Shown piece after piece: positions 52,625 to 61,700 of a DNA stretch of 64,000 bases. A program made the translations under genes and the position numbers. Under the pieces are notes generated by a model that was not told where the DNA came from, searched no databases, and was given only the letters and a program-made list of their open reading frames with translations. Position 1 is the stretch's first letter. Each line of letters starts with the position of its first letter. Source of the DNA: F23-D06 sp045130275 (lineage in GTDB: Bacteria; Bacteroidota; Bacteroidia; Bacteroidales; WCHB1-69); NCBI GenBank assembly GCA_045130275.1, contig JBGUPL010000121.1, forward strand, positions 62,001 through 126,000, read 5' to 3'.

Positions 52625-55030
52625 CTAGAATTTGAACGTCCACATCACCGACGGGATGATCGGGAAGAGGCTCATCTGGTAGGCGTGGTTCTGCATGGAG
52701 AAGGTCGTCAAGTTTCCGTTTTCCGTATTGACTGAGGTCTCAAAAAAGACCAAGAACGGGTTCTTACGGTTATACACATTGTAAACCGAGAAATTCAATC
52801 CCGTCTCGAACTTGGCGGTCTTTTTGATGGTCCAATCCAACGCTATGTCTAACCGGTGGTAAGGATTCACACGATATTCGTTGCGTCCGCTGTACTCCGT
52901 CACCACCGACCCCATGTAAAGGTAGTAACCGAGCGGAACAGTCATCGTGTTGCCCGATTGATAGACCCACAATGCCGAAACACTCAGTTTGTTACGAAGG
53001 ATTTCGTAGGTCAGGCTGATGGAGACGTCGTGACGGCGGTCGTACTTGGCCCAGTAGGGCTTCCCACCGTTGAGGTCGTCGAACTGGCGGCGCGTGAAAC
53101 CGAGTGTGTAACCGATGAATCCGGTGAAACGCCCTTTCGATTTTTTGACGAAAAACTCCGCTCCCGCCGACCAGCCTTTCCCAAATACATACAACTGGTC
53201 AGGATTGATGGTGAAAACGCTGAAATCTAATCCGTCACGATATTCGGCGAGATTGTACATCTGTTTGTAATAGAGGTCGATGTATGTTTCGAACATGTCT
53301 TGGCGGAAGTTTTTAAAGACCCCCAGCGTGTATTGGAACACCGTCTGCGGTTTCAGCAGGTCGGTGGAGGGCATCCAGACATCCGTGGGCAGTGATATGC
53401 TGGCGATGGAAATCTGATGCATGAATTGGTAATTCAATGTGGCAGAGGCTTTTATGGAGGTCGATGAGTCAATGAGCCAGCGTACGGCCAAACGCGGTTC
53501 AGCCCGGTTATACTGGCAGACGGATGCAGCGGGTTTGTAGAGGATGGAGTCGCACACATGTCCCAGTTCGTCGAGCACAAAGCGAGTGAAGGGACCAAGG
53601 TGCTGGAAATTCGTGTATCGCACTCCGAAATTGATTTTCCAGTGCGGGGTGATGTCCCACTCGTCATGCGCATAGAGGCTCAGTTCGTTGCCGATATAGT
53701 GCTGCACTGGAGGCAGGGCAAAACTGTTGCCTATGCCTGCTTCCACAGCATATTGCCCCGGGATGCAGTCGTGCACGATGTCATGAAAGCCGAAACGGAC
53801 GTTGTGCTTCGGGGTGGGGATCCACGTCAACTCGCTTTTCAAGCTGTAGTCGCGCACGCCTGAAGTCAGGTCCAAAGAGTAGGGGTCGATTTTCAGTTCC
53901 GTGCCGAAGTTGTAGTAACTGAACGTGGCAGAGGTGTTTAGAAACATGCGACCGCCGATGATATAGTTCCAACGCGCAGACGCAGCTGCGTTACCCCACT
54001 GGAAGGTCATTTTCGTCTGCTGTGAATTAGACTTGAAGCCATAGACATCGTTACCGTAGTAGGCGCCGAAGTAGAGGCGATGTTTTGAATTGACGACGAT
54101 GTTGAACTTGGCGTTGAGGTCGTAGAAGTAGAAATTGGTGCCCTTCATCGGCGAACTTTTCTTGAGAAACGGCTGGATGAGCACGTCGGCGTAGGTCCGG
54201 CGGGCAGAAATAAGGAAGGAGGCGCGGTTCTTCTTGAAGGGTCCCTGCACGGTGAGATGCGAGAAAATGAGCCCGAGGCCGCCGTCCACCTCATATTTTT
54301 TGAGATTGCCTTCTTTTTGGTAAACGTTCAGGATTGACGCCGCGCGCCCGCCGAAGTAGGCCGGCATCCCGGACTTGATGAGGTCGATGCTCTTCACGGC
54401 ATCGGCGTTGAAGATGGAAAAGAAGCCGAAAAGGTGGTCGGCGTTGTAGATGGTGGCTTCGTCAAGAAGAATGAGGTTCTGGTCGGTGCCGCTGCCCCGA
54501 ACGTAGAATCCGGAGTTTCCCTCTCCTGCCGACTGCACTCCGGGCAGCAGTTGTACCGACTTGATGACATCGGCCTCGCCCATCAGTGCGGGCAGCGCCT
54601 TGATGGTCTGGATGCTCATCTCCATGCGTCCGACATCCCCGCTGCTCACGTTGGCATTGCCCCGTTCGCCTTGAATCACCACCTCTTCGCCCGTGATTGC
54701 TGAGGAATTCAGCTCAAAACGCCGCGAAACGTTTTTGCTGAGCAAAATGGTGTCTTCTATAGAGCTGTATCCAAGATAGTTGACGGTTATTTTGTAGCTT
54801 CCGGCCGGCACGGTCACCGAGTAGTAACCGGCCTGGTTGGTGACACATCCCTGCACATTTGAAGGGGCGGCGATATCGGTCAGGATCACATACGCGCCCA
54901 GCAATGACTCTCCATTCGAGGCGTCTGTTACCGTGCCCGACAGCGTCACACGGGGGGATTGCGCCGACATCGTGGCCGCGCTGACGACCAGTAGCATCGT
55001 GCATAGTAGGATATGGAGCGTTTTATACAT
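52625..55030 (-). CDS. TonB-dependent receptor with carboxypeptidase-like domain
   Basis: 801 residues from ATG 55030. Signal peptide (to TMSAQ), regulatory-like beta-sandwich (about 27-108, LSGTVTDASNGESLLGAYV), plug (about 115-225: GEADVIKSVQLLPGVQSAGEGNSGFYVRG), then a 22-strand-type barrel. The size and plug type resemble receptors for siderophores or small ligands rather than SusC. No SusD-like or regulatory gene adjoins it. Confidence 0.88.
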   Translation of the reverse strand: MYKTLHILLCTMLLVVSAATMSAQSPRVTLSGTVTDASNGESLLGAYVILTDIAAPSNVQGCVTNQAGYYSVTVPAGSYKITVNYLGYSSIEDTILLSKNVSRRFELNSSAITGEEVVIQGERGNANVSSGDVGRMEMSIQTIKALPALMGEADVIKSVQLLPGVQSAGEGNSGFYVRGSGTDQNLILLDEATIYNADHLFGFFSIFNADAVKSIDLIKSGMPAYFGGRAASILNVYQKEGNLKKYEVDGGLGLIFSHLTVQGPFKKNRASFLISARRTYADVLIQPFLKKSSPMKGTNFYFYDLNAKFNIVVNSKHRLYFGAYYGNDVYGFKSNSQQTKMTFQWGNAAASARWNYIIGGRMFLNTSATFSYYNFGTELKIDPYSLDLTSGVRDYSLKSELTWIPTPKHNVRFGFHDIVHDCIPGQYAVEAGIGNSFALPPVQHYIGNELSLYAHDEWDITPHWKINFGVRYTNFQHLGPFTRFVLDELGHVCDSILYKPAASVCQYNRAEPRLAVRWLIDSSTSIKASATLNYQFMHQISIASISLPTDVWMPSTDLLKPQTVFQYTLGVFKNFRQDMFETYIDLYYKQMYNLAEYRDGLDFSVFTINPDQLYVFGKGWSAGAEFFVKKSKGRFTGFIGYTLGFTRRQFDDLNGGKPYWAKYDRRHDVSISLTYEILRNKLSVSALWVYQSGNTMTVPLGYYLYMGSVVTEYSGRNEYRVNPYHRLDIALDWTIKKTAKFETGLNFSVYNVYNRKNPFLVFFETSVNTENGNLTTFSMQNHAYQMSLFPIIPSVMWTFKF

Positions 55031-55050
55031 ATTATAGTTTGTTTTGCTTG

Positions 55051-55142
55051 ACCCCACACTGCGCTCCTTCGTCGCTTATGTGGGGTTATAGAGCTCTAAC
55101 GAGCACTTGTCCCTTCGGGACTGCTTAAGGAAGTATTTTTAA
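55051..55142 (-). repeat. Two-hairpin intergenic element, copy 4
   Basis: On the minus strand: AT-rich lead, TTCCTTAAGCAG, perfect stem GTCCC-GAA-GGGAC (55109-55121), AAGTGCTCGTTA, then a 6-bp stem CCCCAC/GTGGGG (55052-55057 with 55080-55085). It lies between the DMT gene and the receptor gene, both on the minus strand. Confidence 0.75.
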
Positions 55143-55148
55143 ATAAAC

Positions 55149-55187
55149 ATTCTTAATTCTTCATTTTTAATTCTTAATTTTTAATTT
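55149..55187. repeat. Array at the 3' end of the DMT transporter gene
   Basis: Degenerate TTCTTAAT/TTTTTAAT units. The stop codon (55167-55169) and the last residues of the transporter are inside it. Confidence 0.7.
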
Positions 55188-56069
55188 GAGTTGGCTGAAC
55201 GTCACACCGGCGACAATCACCAAGATTCCCCAAAACTTTGTGGAGGTAAAGGTTTCTTGTCCGATGGCGGTGGCGGCGAGTAGGGTGACGATGGGGATAA
55301 GGTTGGTGAAGACGCTTGTTTTGCTGACTGTCAGTTGTTTGACGGAGTAGGAATAAAGCATGTATGCGCAGGCAGAGCAGAGCAGGGCGAGGCAGACCAG
55401 GCTGAGAATCGCGCTGGCGTCCCAGGTCAGGGCGGGCCACTGCTTGACATCAAAGATCAGGATGAAGGGGATGTAGAACGGGATGGCGATGAAGTTCTGC
55501 CAGGTGGTCACCGAAGCAGGAGTGTACTTCCGCAGCAGCCGTGTAAGTTGCACGCTGTAGCCGGCGGCGGCCAGTACCGCGAGCCCGAGCAGCAGGGTGC
55601 CTTTCAGACTGAAAGAGATTTGTCCGTTTGGACTCATGGTCAGCATCAGCACACCGGCCACGGAGACGAGCGTTCCGACTACAAATTCCCACCGGATGGG
55701 CGCGCGTTCGGCAAAATACATGGTGATGGAAATCACGATCGGAATCAAGGCGATGATGACGGCGGCATAGCTGGCGTCCACATACTTCAGCCCGAAATCC
55801 TCTCCGATGAAATAGAGGAATGGCTCGAAGAAAGCCAATAACAGGAAATGCTTGAAGTCAGCACGCTCGATTTTCTCCAGTTTCTTGCTGCATTTCAGCA
55901 GGGTGATGAACACTGCAGATGCTAAAGCCAACCGGATGAAAACGATGGTGAAAACAGGGAAATTGTTGTTCAGCAGTTGTTTGATCCAAACAAAACTGAA
56001 TCCCCAAAAGAGCATGGCGAGCAGTATGGAAAGGTATCCTAACCCTTTTTTTTGAGTGTCTTTTTTCAT
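55167..56069 (-). CDS. EamA/DMT family transporter
   Basis: 300 residues from ATG 56069; the frame extending to 56303 overlaps the divergent lipoprotein gene and is not used. Ten transmembrane segments form two EamA repeats (about 12-140 and 155-290), with the typical start LLAMLFWGFSFVWIK. Members export amino acids or metabolites; the substrate cannot be inferred. The last few residues (KLKIKN) are repeat-encoded. Confidence 0.88.
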   Translation of the reverse strand: MKKDTQKKGLGYLSILLAMLFWGFSFVWIKQLLNNNFPVFTIVFIRLALASAVFITLLKCSKKLEKIERADFKHFLLLAFFEPFLYFIGEDFGLKYVDASYAAVIIALIPIVISITMYFAERAPIRWEFVVGTLVSVAGVLMLTMSPNGQISFSLKGTLLLGLAVLAAAGYSVQLTRLLRKYTPASVTTWQNFIAIPFYIPFILIFDVKQWPALTWDASAILSLVCLALLCSACAYMLYSYSVKQLTVSKTSVFTNLIPIVTLLAATAIGQETFTSTKFWGILVIVAGVTFSQLKLKIKN

Positions 56070-56148
56070 GGCGGCAAAAATCCGAAAAATTTTCGAAACA
56101 TGCAATATATTTCTGCAATTATCGTTATGCGGATGTTGATTTTTTACT

Positions 56149-57084
56149 ATGAAGAAGTATATATACTTGGTTATAAGCATAATAACGGCTGTTCTTTTTT
56201 TGAATTCCTGCAAAAAACCGGATTTGACGCCGGTGTATATCCATGTGACCCCTGAAGATTTCGAGAACTGCATTGATGTCAGCAATTTCAATGAGACACA
56301 CAACCAGAATTTCGATCAGGAACAGCTGGAAGCTCTTACCCGTCATAAGTTCACGCACGTCAATGTGTATGTGAACAACAAGAACCTGGGTTGTTGGGAA
56401 CTGCCCTGCAAGGTGCCCGTGTTGGATATCAACAGTAACGATACCAGTACTTTGGTGCTGATTCCTGCCTTCCCGATGACGGGGATGGGTAATACAATCC
56501 AGGGCTATCCGTTCTTGAACATCTGCCGCCAAAAGGTGGTTCTGCAGAAGGGCACCACTTACGAGGTCTCTCAAAATCCGCCCAAATACGTTTATAGCGA
56601 ATATGCGAGGTTTCCGTATTTCGAGACGTTCTCCAACAGCACCTCTTTCACGGCGAGTTACCCCAACCGGACGCCGCTGACTTTTCTGCCCGTTTCTGTG
56701 GAAGGGAAAAATGTGGGTGAAATCATCATGAGCGACGACACTTATCAGAGTTTCGATGTGTATTCCTCTCCCATAATAGCGCCCGTGGGCAGCTATCGGG
56801 TCTTGTTGGAGGTGCGTTACAAATCCGACTGCAATGTGGATGTTTCGCTGAAGATGTCAACGGCTTTCAACCCCAACACCGCTTATTCCGTGGGCGGTTT
56901 CTTCAAATCCCCTGATGAATGGAAGACCATACATTTCGATCTGTCTAGCACGATAAACGCTTATCATAGTTCGGCAGGCAATAGCACTGAAATGACCTTG
57001 GTGCTCATGGGGGCCGGCAAGGCCGGACAGGTCAACCATGTGTACATTGACGACATTAAAGTTATTTATATCCGAACAGCATAG
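56149..57084 (+). CDS. Lipoprotein of unknown function upstream of a sugar transferase
   Basis: 311 residues, lipobox LFLNSC (Cys21). The mature protein is beta-rich. The C-terminal half (about 150-311) looks like a jellyroll, ending VYIDDIKVIYI, a pattern seen in carbohydrate-binding folds; this is a shape-based guess. Nine bases separate it from the glycosyl-1-phosphate transferase gene, so it may have a role in surface polysaccharide. Confidence 0.62.
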   Translation: MKKYIYLVISIITAVLFLNSCKKPDLTPVYIHVTPEDFENCIDVSNFNETHNQNFDQEQLEALTRHKFTHVNVYVNNKNLGCWELPCKVPVLDINSNDTSTLVLIPAFPMTGMGNTIQGYPFLNICRQKVVLQKGTTYEVSQNPPKYVYSEYARFPYFETFSNSTSFTASYPNRTPLTFLPVSVEGKNVGEIIMSDDTYQSFDVYSSPIIAPVGSYRVLLEVRYKSDCNVDVSLKMSTAFNPNTAYSVGGFFKSPDEWKTIHFDLSSTINAYHSSAGNSTEMTLVLMGAGKAGQVNHVYIDDIKVIYIRTA

Positions 57085-57093
57085 CCCATCCGC

Positions 57094-58515
57094 ATGAACA
57101 AAACCAAATTAACCTGCCTGTACTTGTTTTTCGATGTCTTGGCTGCCCTGCTCACGTGGGTCAGCCTGTACATATACCGCAAGCATGTGGGTGAGTCTGC
57201 TGACTTTGAGACCATTATGACGGCTCTGCGTGCCGACTCCAAGTTTTGGCTCGGGATGCTCCTGTATCCTTCCTACTGGCTGGTCATCCACGCCTTTTTC
57301 GGCTATTACAACAAGATTATCCGCAAGTCCCGCTTGGACGAACTGGTGACCACGGTCGGCGTTACCCTGTTCGGCTGTCTCCTCTTTTTCTTCGTTTTCA
57401 TTCTCGATGATATTGTCACCTCGCCGCATGATTATTTGAAATACCTGATTTTCCTGTTTTTCACCCAATTTCTGCTGACTTATATCCCGAGGCTCTGCAT
57501 CACTTCGTATGTCAACAACCGGATCCATGACGGCAGGATCGGATTCTACACGATCATCGTCGGTCATGACGAGATGGCCCTGAAAGCCTATGAGACAGTG
57601 CTGAAACAGAGCAAGCGCTCGGGCCATTTTTTTGTCGGGTACATTCGCGTGGACGAGCAGAAGTCCGACATGATGGCGGGCAAGTTACCGTGTGTGGGCA
57701 ATATTTCTGATATGGGACAAGTGGTTGATGATCAGCATATTGAAGAGATAGTCGTGGCCTTGCACAACGGTCAGCGGAAATATCTCCAGCAAGTGTTAGC
57801 GCTCGTGCGTCGAAACCACAACCTGACTGTCAGTCTGGTCCCGCAGGAACACGATGTCCTGTTGGGCTCGGTGAAGACCTCCTCGGTCCTGGATGAGCCG
57901 CTGATTTCCATTTCGCCGGAGTACCTGCCCACTTGGCAACGTTTCCTGAAGCGCGGGTTCGACATTCTGCTTTCTGCAGTGGCCATCATTTTGCTCACAC
58001 CGCTGTACATCTGTCTGGCCATCGGGGTGAAACGATCCTCCCCGGGACCTGTGTTTTACCGTCAGGAGCGAATCGGCTATCTGGGAAAACCGTTCAATAT
58101 CATCAAATTCCGCTCTATGTGCGAGAATGCTGAGGCTGACGGGCCGATGCTCTCCTCCCAGAATGACAGTCGAATCACCCCGTTCGGGAAGTTCATGCGA
58201 CAATACCGTTTGGATGAGACCCCGCAGTTCTTCAATGTTCTGCGTGGCGACATGTCGCTCGTGGGACCCCGTCCCGAACGCCAGTACTACATCGACCAGA
58301 TTATGGAACGCGCGCCGTATTATCAGCTGCTGCTCGGCATAAAGCCCGGTATCACTTCCTGGGGACAGGTGCGTTTCGGCTATGCCGAAAATGTCGATGA
58401 GATGGTGGAGCGCCTTCGCTGGGACATTCTCTATATCGAGAACATGTCCATCCAGATGGATATCAAGATTATGATATATACGGTGTTGATTATCCTGAAA
58501 CGCGAAGGGAAGTAG
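57094..58515 (+). CDS. Polyprenyl glycosylphosphotransferase (WbaP/WcaJ-like)
   Basis: Starts a polysaccharide repeat unit by moving a sugar-1-phosphate onto undecaprenyl phosphate. 473 residues. Four N-terminal TMs (about 5-130), a CoA-binding-like Rossmann region (about 145-260), then a TM and the bacterial sugar transferase domain from about 285. That domain has SSPGPVFYRQERIGYLGKPF, IIKFRSM, RLDETPQFFNVLRGDMSLVGPRPE and the closing KPGITSWGQV. Other capsule genes are not next to it. The stop codon lies in a degenerate palindrome. Confidence 0.93.
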   Translation: MNKTKLTCLYLFFDVLAALLTWVSLYIYRKHVGESADFETIMTALRADSKFWLGMLLYPSYWLVIHAFFGYYNKIIRKSRLDELVTTVGVTLFGCLLFFFVFILDDIVTSPHDYLKYLIFLFFTQFLLTYIPRLCITSYVNNRIHDGRIGFYTIIVGHDEMALKAYETVLKQSKRSGHFFVGYIRVDEQKSDMMAGKLPCVGNISDMGQVVDDQHIEEIVVALHNGQRKYLQQVLALVRRNHNLTVSLVPQEHDVLLGSVKTSSVLDEPLISISPEYLPTWQRFLKRGFDILLSAVAIILLTPLYICLAIGVKRSSPGPVFYRQERIGYLGKPFNIIKFRSMCENAEADGPMLSSQNDSRITPFGKFMRQYRLDETPQFFNVLRGDMSLVGPRPERQYYIDQIMERAPYYQLLLGIKPGITSWGQVRFGYAENVDEMVERLRWDILYIENMSIQMDIKIMIYTVLIILKREGK

Positions 58516-58539
58516 AGTCGCAAAATTTTGCGTCCCTAC
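58512..58539. repeat. Degenerate palindrome at the sugar-transferase stop codon
   Basis: A perfect 14-bp core (58519-58532, CGCAAAATTTTGCG) with partly paired outer arms GTAG/CTAC. It resembles the palindrome at 27412 in layout (GTAGGG-type arms around a GC-flanked AT core). Confidence 0.6.
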
Positions 58540-58590
58540 CGTTATATATTTGCAATCCTGTTGTTCTGCAAATCCTAAGCAAAAAAATAT

Positions 58591-58598
58591 TATTTTTG
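58591..58598 (+). promoter_or_regulatory. -7 box of the DUF4290-ABC operon
   Basis: TATTTTTG, 31 bases before the ATG at 58630. A second candidate TATATTTG lies at 58545-58552. Confidence 0.55.
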
Positions 58599-58629
58599 CC
58601 ATTTCGTTTGAAAACGCATATTTTTATAT

Positions 58630-59304
58630 ATGATAGAATACAATACTAAACGTAACAAACTTATTATCAGAGAATACGGTAGAAATATCCAAAAGTTGGT
58701 TGAGGATTGTGTGAAGATTGAGGATAGGGAGAAGCGCACGCGTACCGCGTATGCGGTCGTGCGGATCATGAGTGATGTCGTCAATTCCAAGGAAAACAGC
58801 ATCGAGTCCAACCGCAACAATGACGATTTCTGGAACAAATTGTGGGATCATCTGTTCATTATGTCAGATTATCAGTTAGATGTGGATTCACCGTATCCAA
58901 AACCTGTTCCGGACACTTCTCAGAAAGAGTTTGTAAAACCCTCCTACAATAACAAGAATCGAGTGAAATTCCGCACGTACGGGGTGAACATGCAGAATCT
59001 GATCCACAAGATATCCGAATATCCGGAAGATGTGCGTCGGCAGTTCGCGCCTTCATTAGCCAACCATCTGAAAATGATGTATTTGACCTACAACCGGAAT
59101 TCTGTCAATGACTTGTTGATTCGCCATCAGCTGTCGGAGCTTTCGAACGACAAGATCACGCTGCCGGAGGATTTCACCTTTGTGAACACCAAGGAATTGT
59201 TGAACCTCGCCAATTCCAATCAGGCCTTTTACGTGGCGCCACAATCCGGCACCAAGAAAAAGAAAAAGAAGAAAAAGAAGAAAAACAACAACGCTTCCGT
59301 ATGA
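58630..59304 (+). CDS. DUF4290 protein with poly-lysine tail
   Basis: 224 residues, cytoplasmic, helical. It starts with the family's YNTKRNKLIIREYGRNIQKLVE and has the later motif FRTYGVNMQNLI. The family is confined to Bacteroidota and has no known function. The C-terminus holds ten lysines in a row followed by Asn residues, encoded by an almost pure A/G tract (about 59257-59288). Its stop overlaps the ABC ATPase start by 4 bases (ATGA). Confidence 0.88.
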   Translation: MIEYNTKRNKLIIREYGRNIQKLVEDCVKIEDREKRTRTAYAVVRIMSDVVNSKENSIESNRNNDDFWNKLWDHLFIMSDYQLDVDSPYPKPVPDTSQKEFVKPSYNNKNRVKFRTYGVNMQNLIHKISEYPEDVRRQFAPSLANHLKMMYLTYNRNSVNDLLIRHQLSELSNDKITLPEDFTFVNTKELLNLANSNQAFYVAPQSGTKKKKKKKKKKNNNASV

Positions 59305-60242
59305 ATATAGTTGATGTACAGCGAATCACGAAGTATTATTCGGACTTTGCCGCGCTGAACGATGTCTCCCTTTCCGTGCCCCAAGGTTGTGTTTTCGGTC
59401 TTTTGGGGCCCAATGGTGCCGGAAAAACGACCTTGATCCGCATCCTGATGCGCATTTCGTATCCCGATAGGGGAGAGATCCTTTTCAAAGGCCATCCCTT
59501 GAAAGGCTCCGACATTTTCGATATGGGTTACTTGCCGGAGGAACGCGGTCTCTATAAGAAGATGAAAACCGGAGAGCAGGCCATGTATTTGGCTCGTTTG
59601 AAGGGACTTGACCGTCAGGAGGCATACAAGCGCTTACGCGAGAAGTTCGAGCAGTTTGAAATCATGGAATGGTGGAACAAGCCGGTGGAGGAACTCTCCA
59701 AGGGCATGCAGCAGAAAGTGCAGTTCATCACCACCATCCTGCACAAACCCTCTTTTCTGATTCTCGACGAGCCTTTCAGCGGTTTCGACCCCATAAACGC
59801 CAATCTGCTGAAAGACGAGATCCTGAAACTCAAGCGGGAAGGCACCACCATTGTGCTTTCCACACACAACATGCCCTCGGTGGAGGAGATCTGCGACCAT
59901 ATCGCTCTCATAAACCGTTCCCGGAAAATTCTGGAAGGTGATATCTTTGAGGTGAAAAACCGTTTCAAGAAGAACATTTATGCCATAGAAATCGCCCGTG
60001 GCAACGAAGATGTCACCCAAATAGTCAAGGAACAGCAGTTTGAGATATGCTCGCAACAATCCAACGACTATTTCACGCGTTATGAAATCAGGATCCCTGA
60101 CACGAAAAACGCCAACGACTTGCTGAGTTGTTTTATGCAACACGCTGATATCCATTCTTTTAATGAAATATTACCCACCATGGGCGAGATATTCATCGAG
60201 CAGGTGGAGAAAGCTAACCAACAGCCGGGCCATGAAGAATAA
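59301..60242 (+). CDS. ABC transporter ATP-binding protein (NatA-type)
   Basis: 313 residues. Walker A GPNGAGKTT near residue 38, signature LSKGMQQKVQF near 132, Walker B FLILDEPFSG near 150, H-loop LSTHNM near 185. The C-terminal 80 residues form the extra domain found in Na+- or drug-export ATPases (DUF4162-like). It pairs with the permease that begins 11 bases before its stop and is coupled to the DUF4290 gene upstream. Confidence 0.9.
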   Translation: MNIVDVQRITKYYSDFAALNDVSLSVPQGCVFGLLGPNGAGKTTLIRILMRISYPDRGEILFKGHPLKGSDIFDMGYLPEERGLYKKMKTGEQAMYLARLKGLDRQEAYKRLREKFEQFEIMEWWNKPVEELSKGMQQKVQFITTILHKPSFLILDEPFSGFDPINANLLKDEILKLKREGTTIVLSTHNMPSVEEICDHIALINRSRKILEGDIFEVKNRFKKNIYAIEIARGNEDVTQIVKEQQFEICSQQSNDYFTRYEIRIPDTKNANDLLSCFMQHADIHSFNEILPTMGEIFIEQVEKANQQPGHEE

Positions 60243-61560
60243 CACACTCCTTATCATTTCGCGCGAGTATCTGACGCGCATTCAGAAGAAATCTTTCATC
60301 ATCATCACCATCCTGATGCCAATCCTGCTGGTGGCCATGATTGTGCTGCCCGTGCTGCTGATCTCCCTCAGCGAGAAAAAACAGTTCACCAAAGTTCTGG
60401 TGGTGGATGAAAGCGAGATATTCATCAACAATTTCAAAGACAACGACCATTACGCCTTCAGCTACCGCTCAGGGGACATTGAGCAGATTAAGAAAGAGGC
60501 CTTCGACCAGGATTTTGATGTGGTGTTGCAGATTTTGGGCAATTCCCAAGCGATGAAATCGAACATTTACTACAAAAAGAGCCTTCCGTCAGGACTGCAA
60601 TCCACTGTGGAGAACCAGATGGACGACATCTTTTTCAACCAGTTGCTGAAGGATTCCCTGCACATTGATCCGGTCAAGTTCGAGAACATGCAACGGATGG
60701 CGAAATCGGAAACGGTCACCATCCAAATAGATGACAAAGGAATAGAAAAAGAGCACGATGCCGAGGTCAACCAGATTTTTGGCATGATGTGCGGCATTAT
60801 CATATATTTCATTATTATAATGTTCGCGAGCCAGGTGCTGCGCGGCGTGCTGGAAGAGAAGTCGAACCGCATTGTGGAGGTGTTGATCTCGTCGGTGAAG
60901 CCCGCGCAGTTGCTTATCGGCAAGATAGTGGGCATCGCGCTGGTGGGGCTCACCCAGCTGGCGATATGGGTGGTCCTCTCTGTCGGTATCCTGTTGGGCG
61001 TGCAGCTCGCTGCCCCCAACCTTTTCCGCCCCGACACGGTGGAAACGATTGCGGAGACCCCGGGTGTCAATCTGCCCAACACGGCGTCCATAGATGTCGC
61101 GCCGGACAACATCTTCCAGATGATCCAGAACTACTTCACGGTCTCGTTCGGCGTCATTATCTTTGCATTCATCTTTTTCTTCATCGTGGGCTATCTTATT
61201 TATTCAACCCTCTACGCGGCTACCGGTTCTGTGGTGGATAACGAGTCTGACTCTCAACAATATACGATGCCTATCACCATTCCGTTGATCCTGGCCATCG
61301 TGTTCGTGCCGACGATTTCCACCAACCCGGACGGCGCACTGGCGTTCTGGCTCTCCATGATTCCGCTTACCTCGCCCATCGCCATGATGGTGCGGCTTCC
61401 TTCCGGCGTGCAAGCCTGGGAACTGCTCCTTTCGATGGGACTCGCGCTCGCCTTCCTCGTCTTCTGCGTCTGGTTCGCGGCCAAAGTCTATCGCATCGGC
61501 ATCATGACTTACGGCAAGAAACCGTCGTGGGGCACGATTTTCAAGTGGCTGCGGGAGTGA
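60232..61560 (+). CDS. ABC-2 type permease (NatB-like)
   Basis: 442 residues from ATG 60232, which overlaps the ATPase gene by 11 bases; a start at 60163 would overlap by 80. One N-terminal TM (about 20-42), a periplasmic domain of about 135 residues, then five to six TMs (from about 180). The conserved LEEKSNRIVEVLISSVKP segment and AATGSVVDNESDSQQ are typical of NatB-like exporters. With the ATPase it likely exports Na+ or an inhibitor. About 20 bases downstream lies a GC-rich stretch without a clear terminator. Confidence 0.88.
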   Translation: MKNNTLLIISREYLTRIQKKSFIIITILMPILLVAMIVLPVLLISLSEKKQFTKVLVVDESEIFINNFKDNDHYAFSYRSGDIEQIKKEAFDQDFDVVLQILGNSQAMKSNIYYKKSLPSGLQSTVENQMDDIFFNQLLKDSLHIDPVKFENMQRMAKSETVTIQIDDKGIEKEHDAEVNQIFGMMCGIIIYFIIIMFASQVLRGVLEEKSNRIVEVLISSVKPAQLLIGKIVGIALVGLTQLAIWVVLSVGILLGVQLAAPNLFRPDTVETIAETPGVNLPNTASIDVAPDNIFQMIQNYFTVSFGVIIFAFIFFFIVGYLIYSTLYAATGSVVDNESDSQQYTMPITIPLILAIVFVPTISTNPDGALAFWLSMIPLTSPIAMMVRLPSGVQAWELLLSMGLALAFLVFCVWFAAKVYRIGIMTYGKKPSWGTIFKWLRE

Positions 61561-61637
61561 CAGACTGGCAACTGCAAATTTTGGTCTCCCTCTTTTAAGG
61601 GGGCCAGGGGGGATTCCTTGACATAGACAAACGACTT

Positions 61638-61696
61638 AAACTTAGACTTAGACTTAGACAATGACTATTCATTCTTAATTCTTAATTCTGAATTAC
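61638..61696. repeat. Intergenic arrays before the NSS transporter gene
   Basis: 61638-61662 repeats ACTTAG-type 6-mers; 61670-61696 repeats AATTCTT units. They end 4 bases before the transporter start. No promoter is recognised in the 140-base spacer. Confidence 0.7.
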
Positions 61697-61700
61697 AATA

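Noticed and set aside
52625..55030. SusC-type glycan uptake locus
   Set aside because: No SusD partner, sigma/anti-sigma pair or glycoside hydrolase adjoins either receptor.
61583..61605. Terminator after the ABC-2 permease gene
   Set aside because: Runs of C/T and G can pair weakly, but there is no clean stem followed by T residues.
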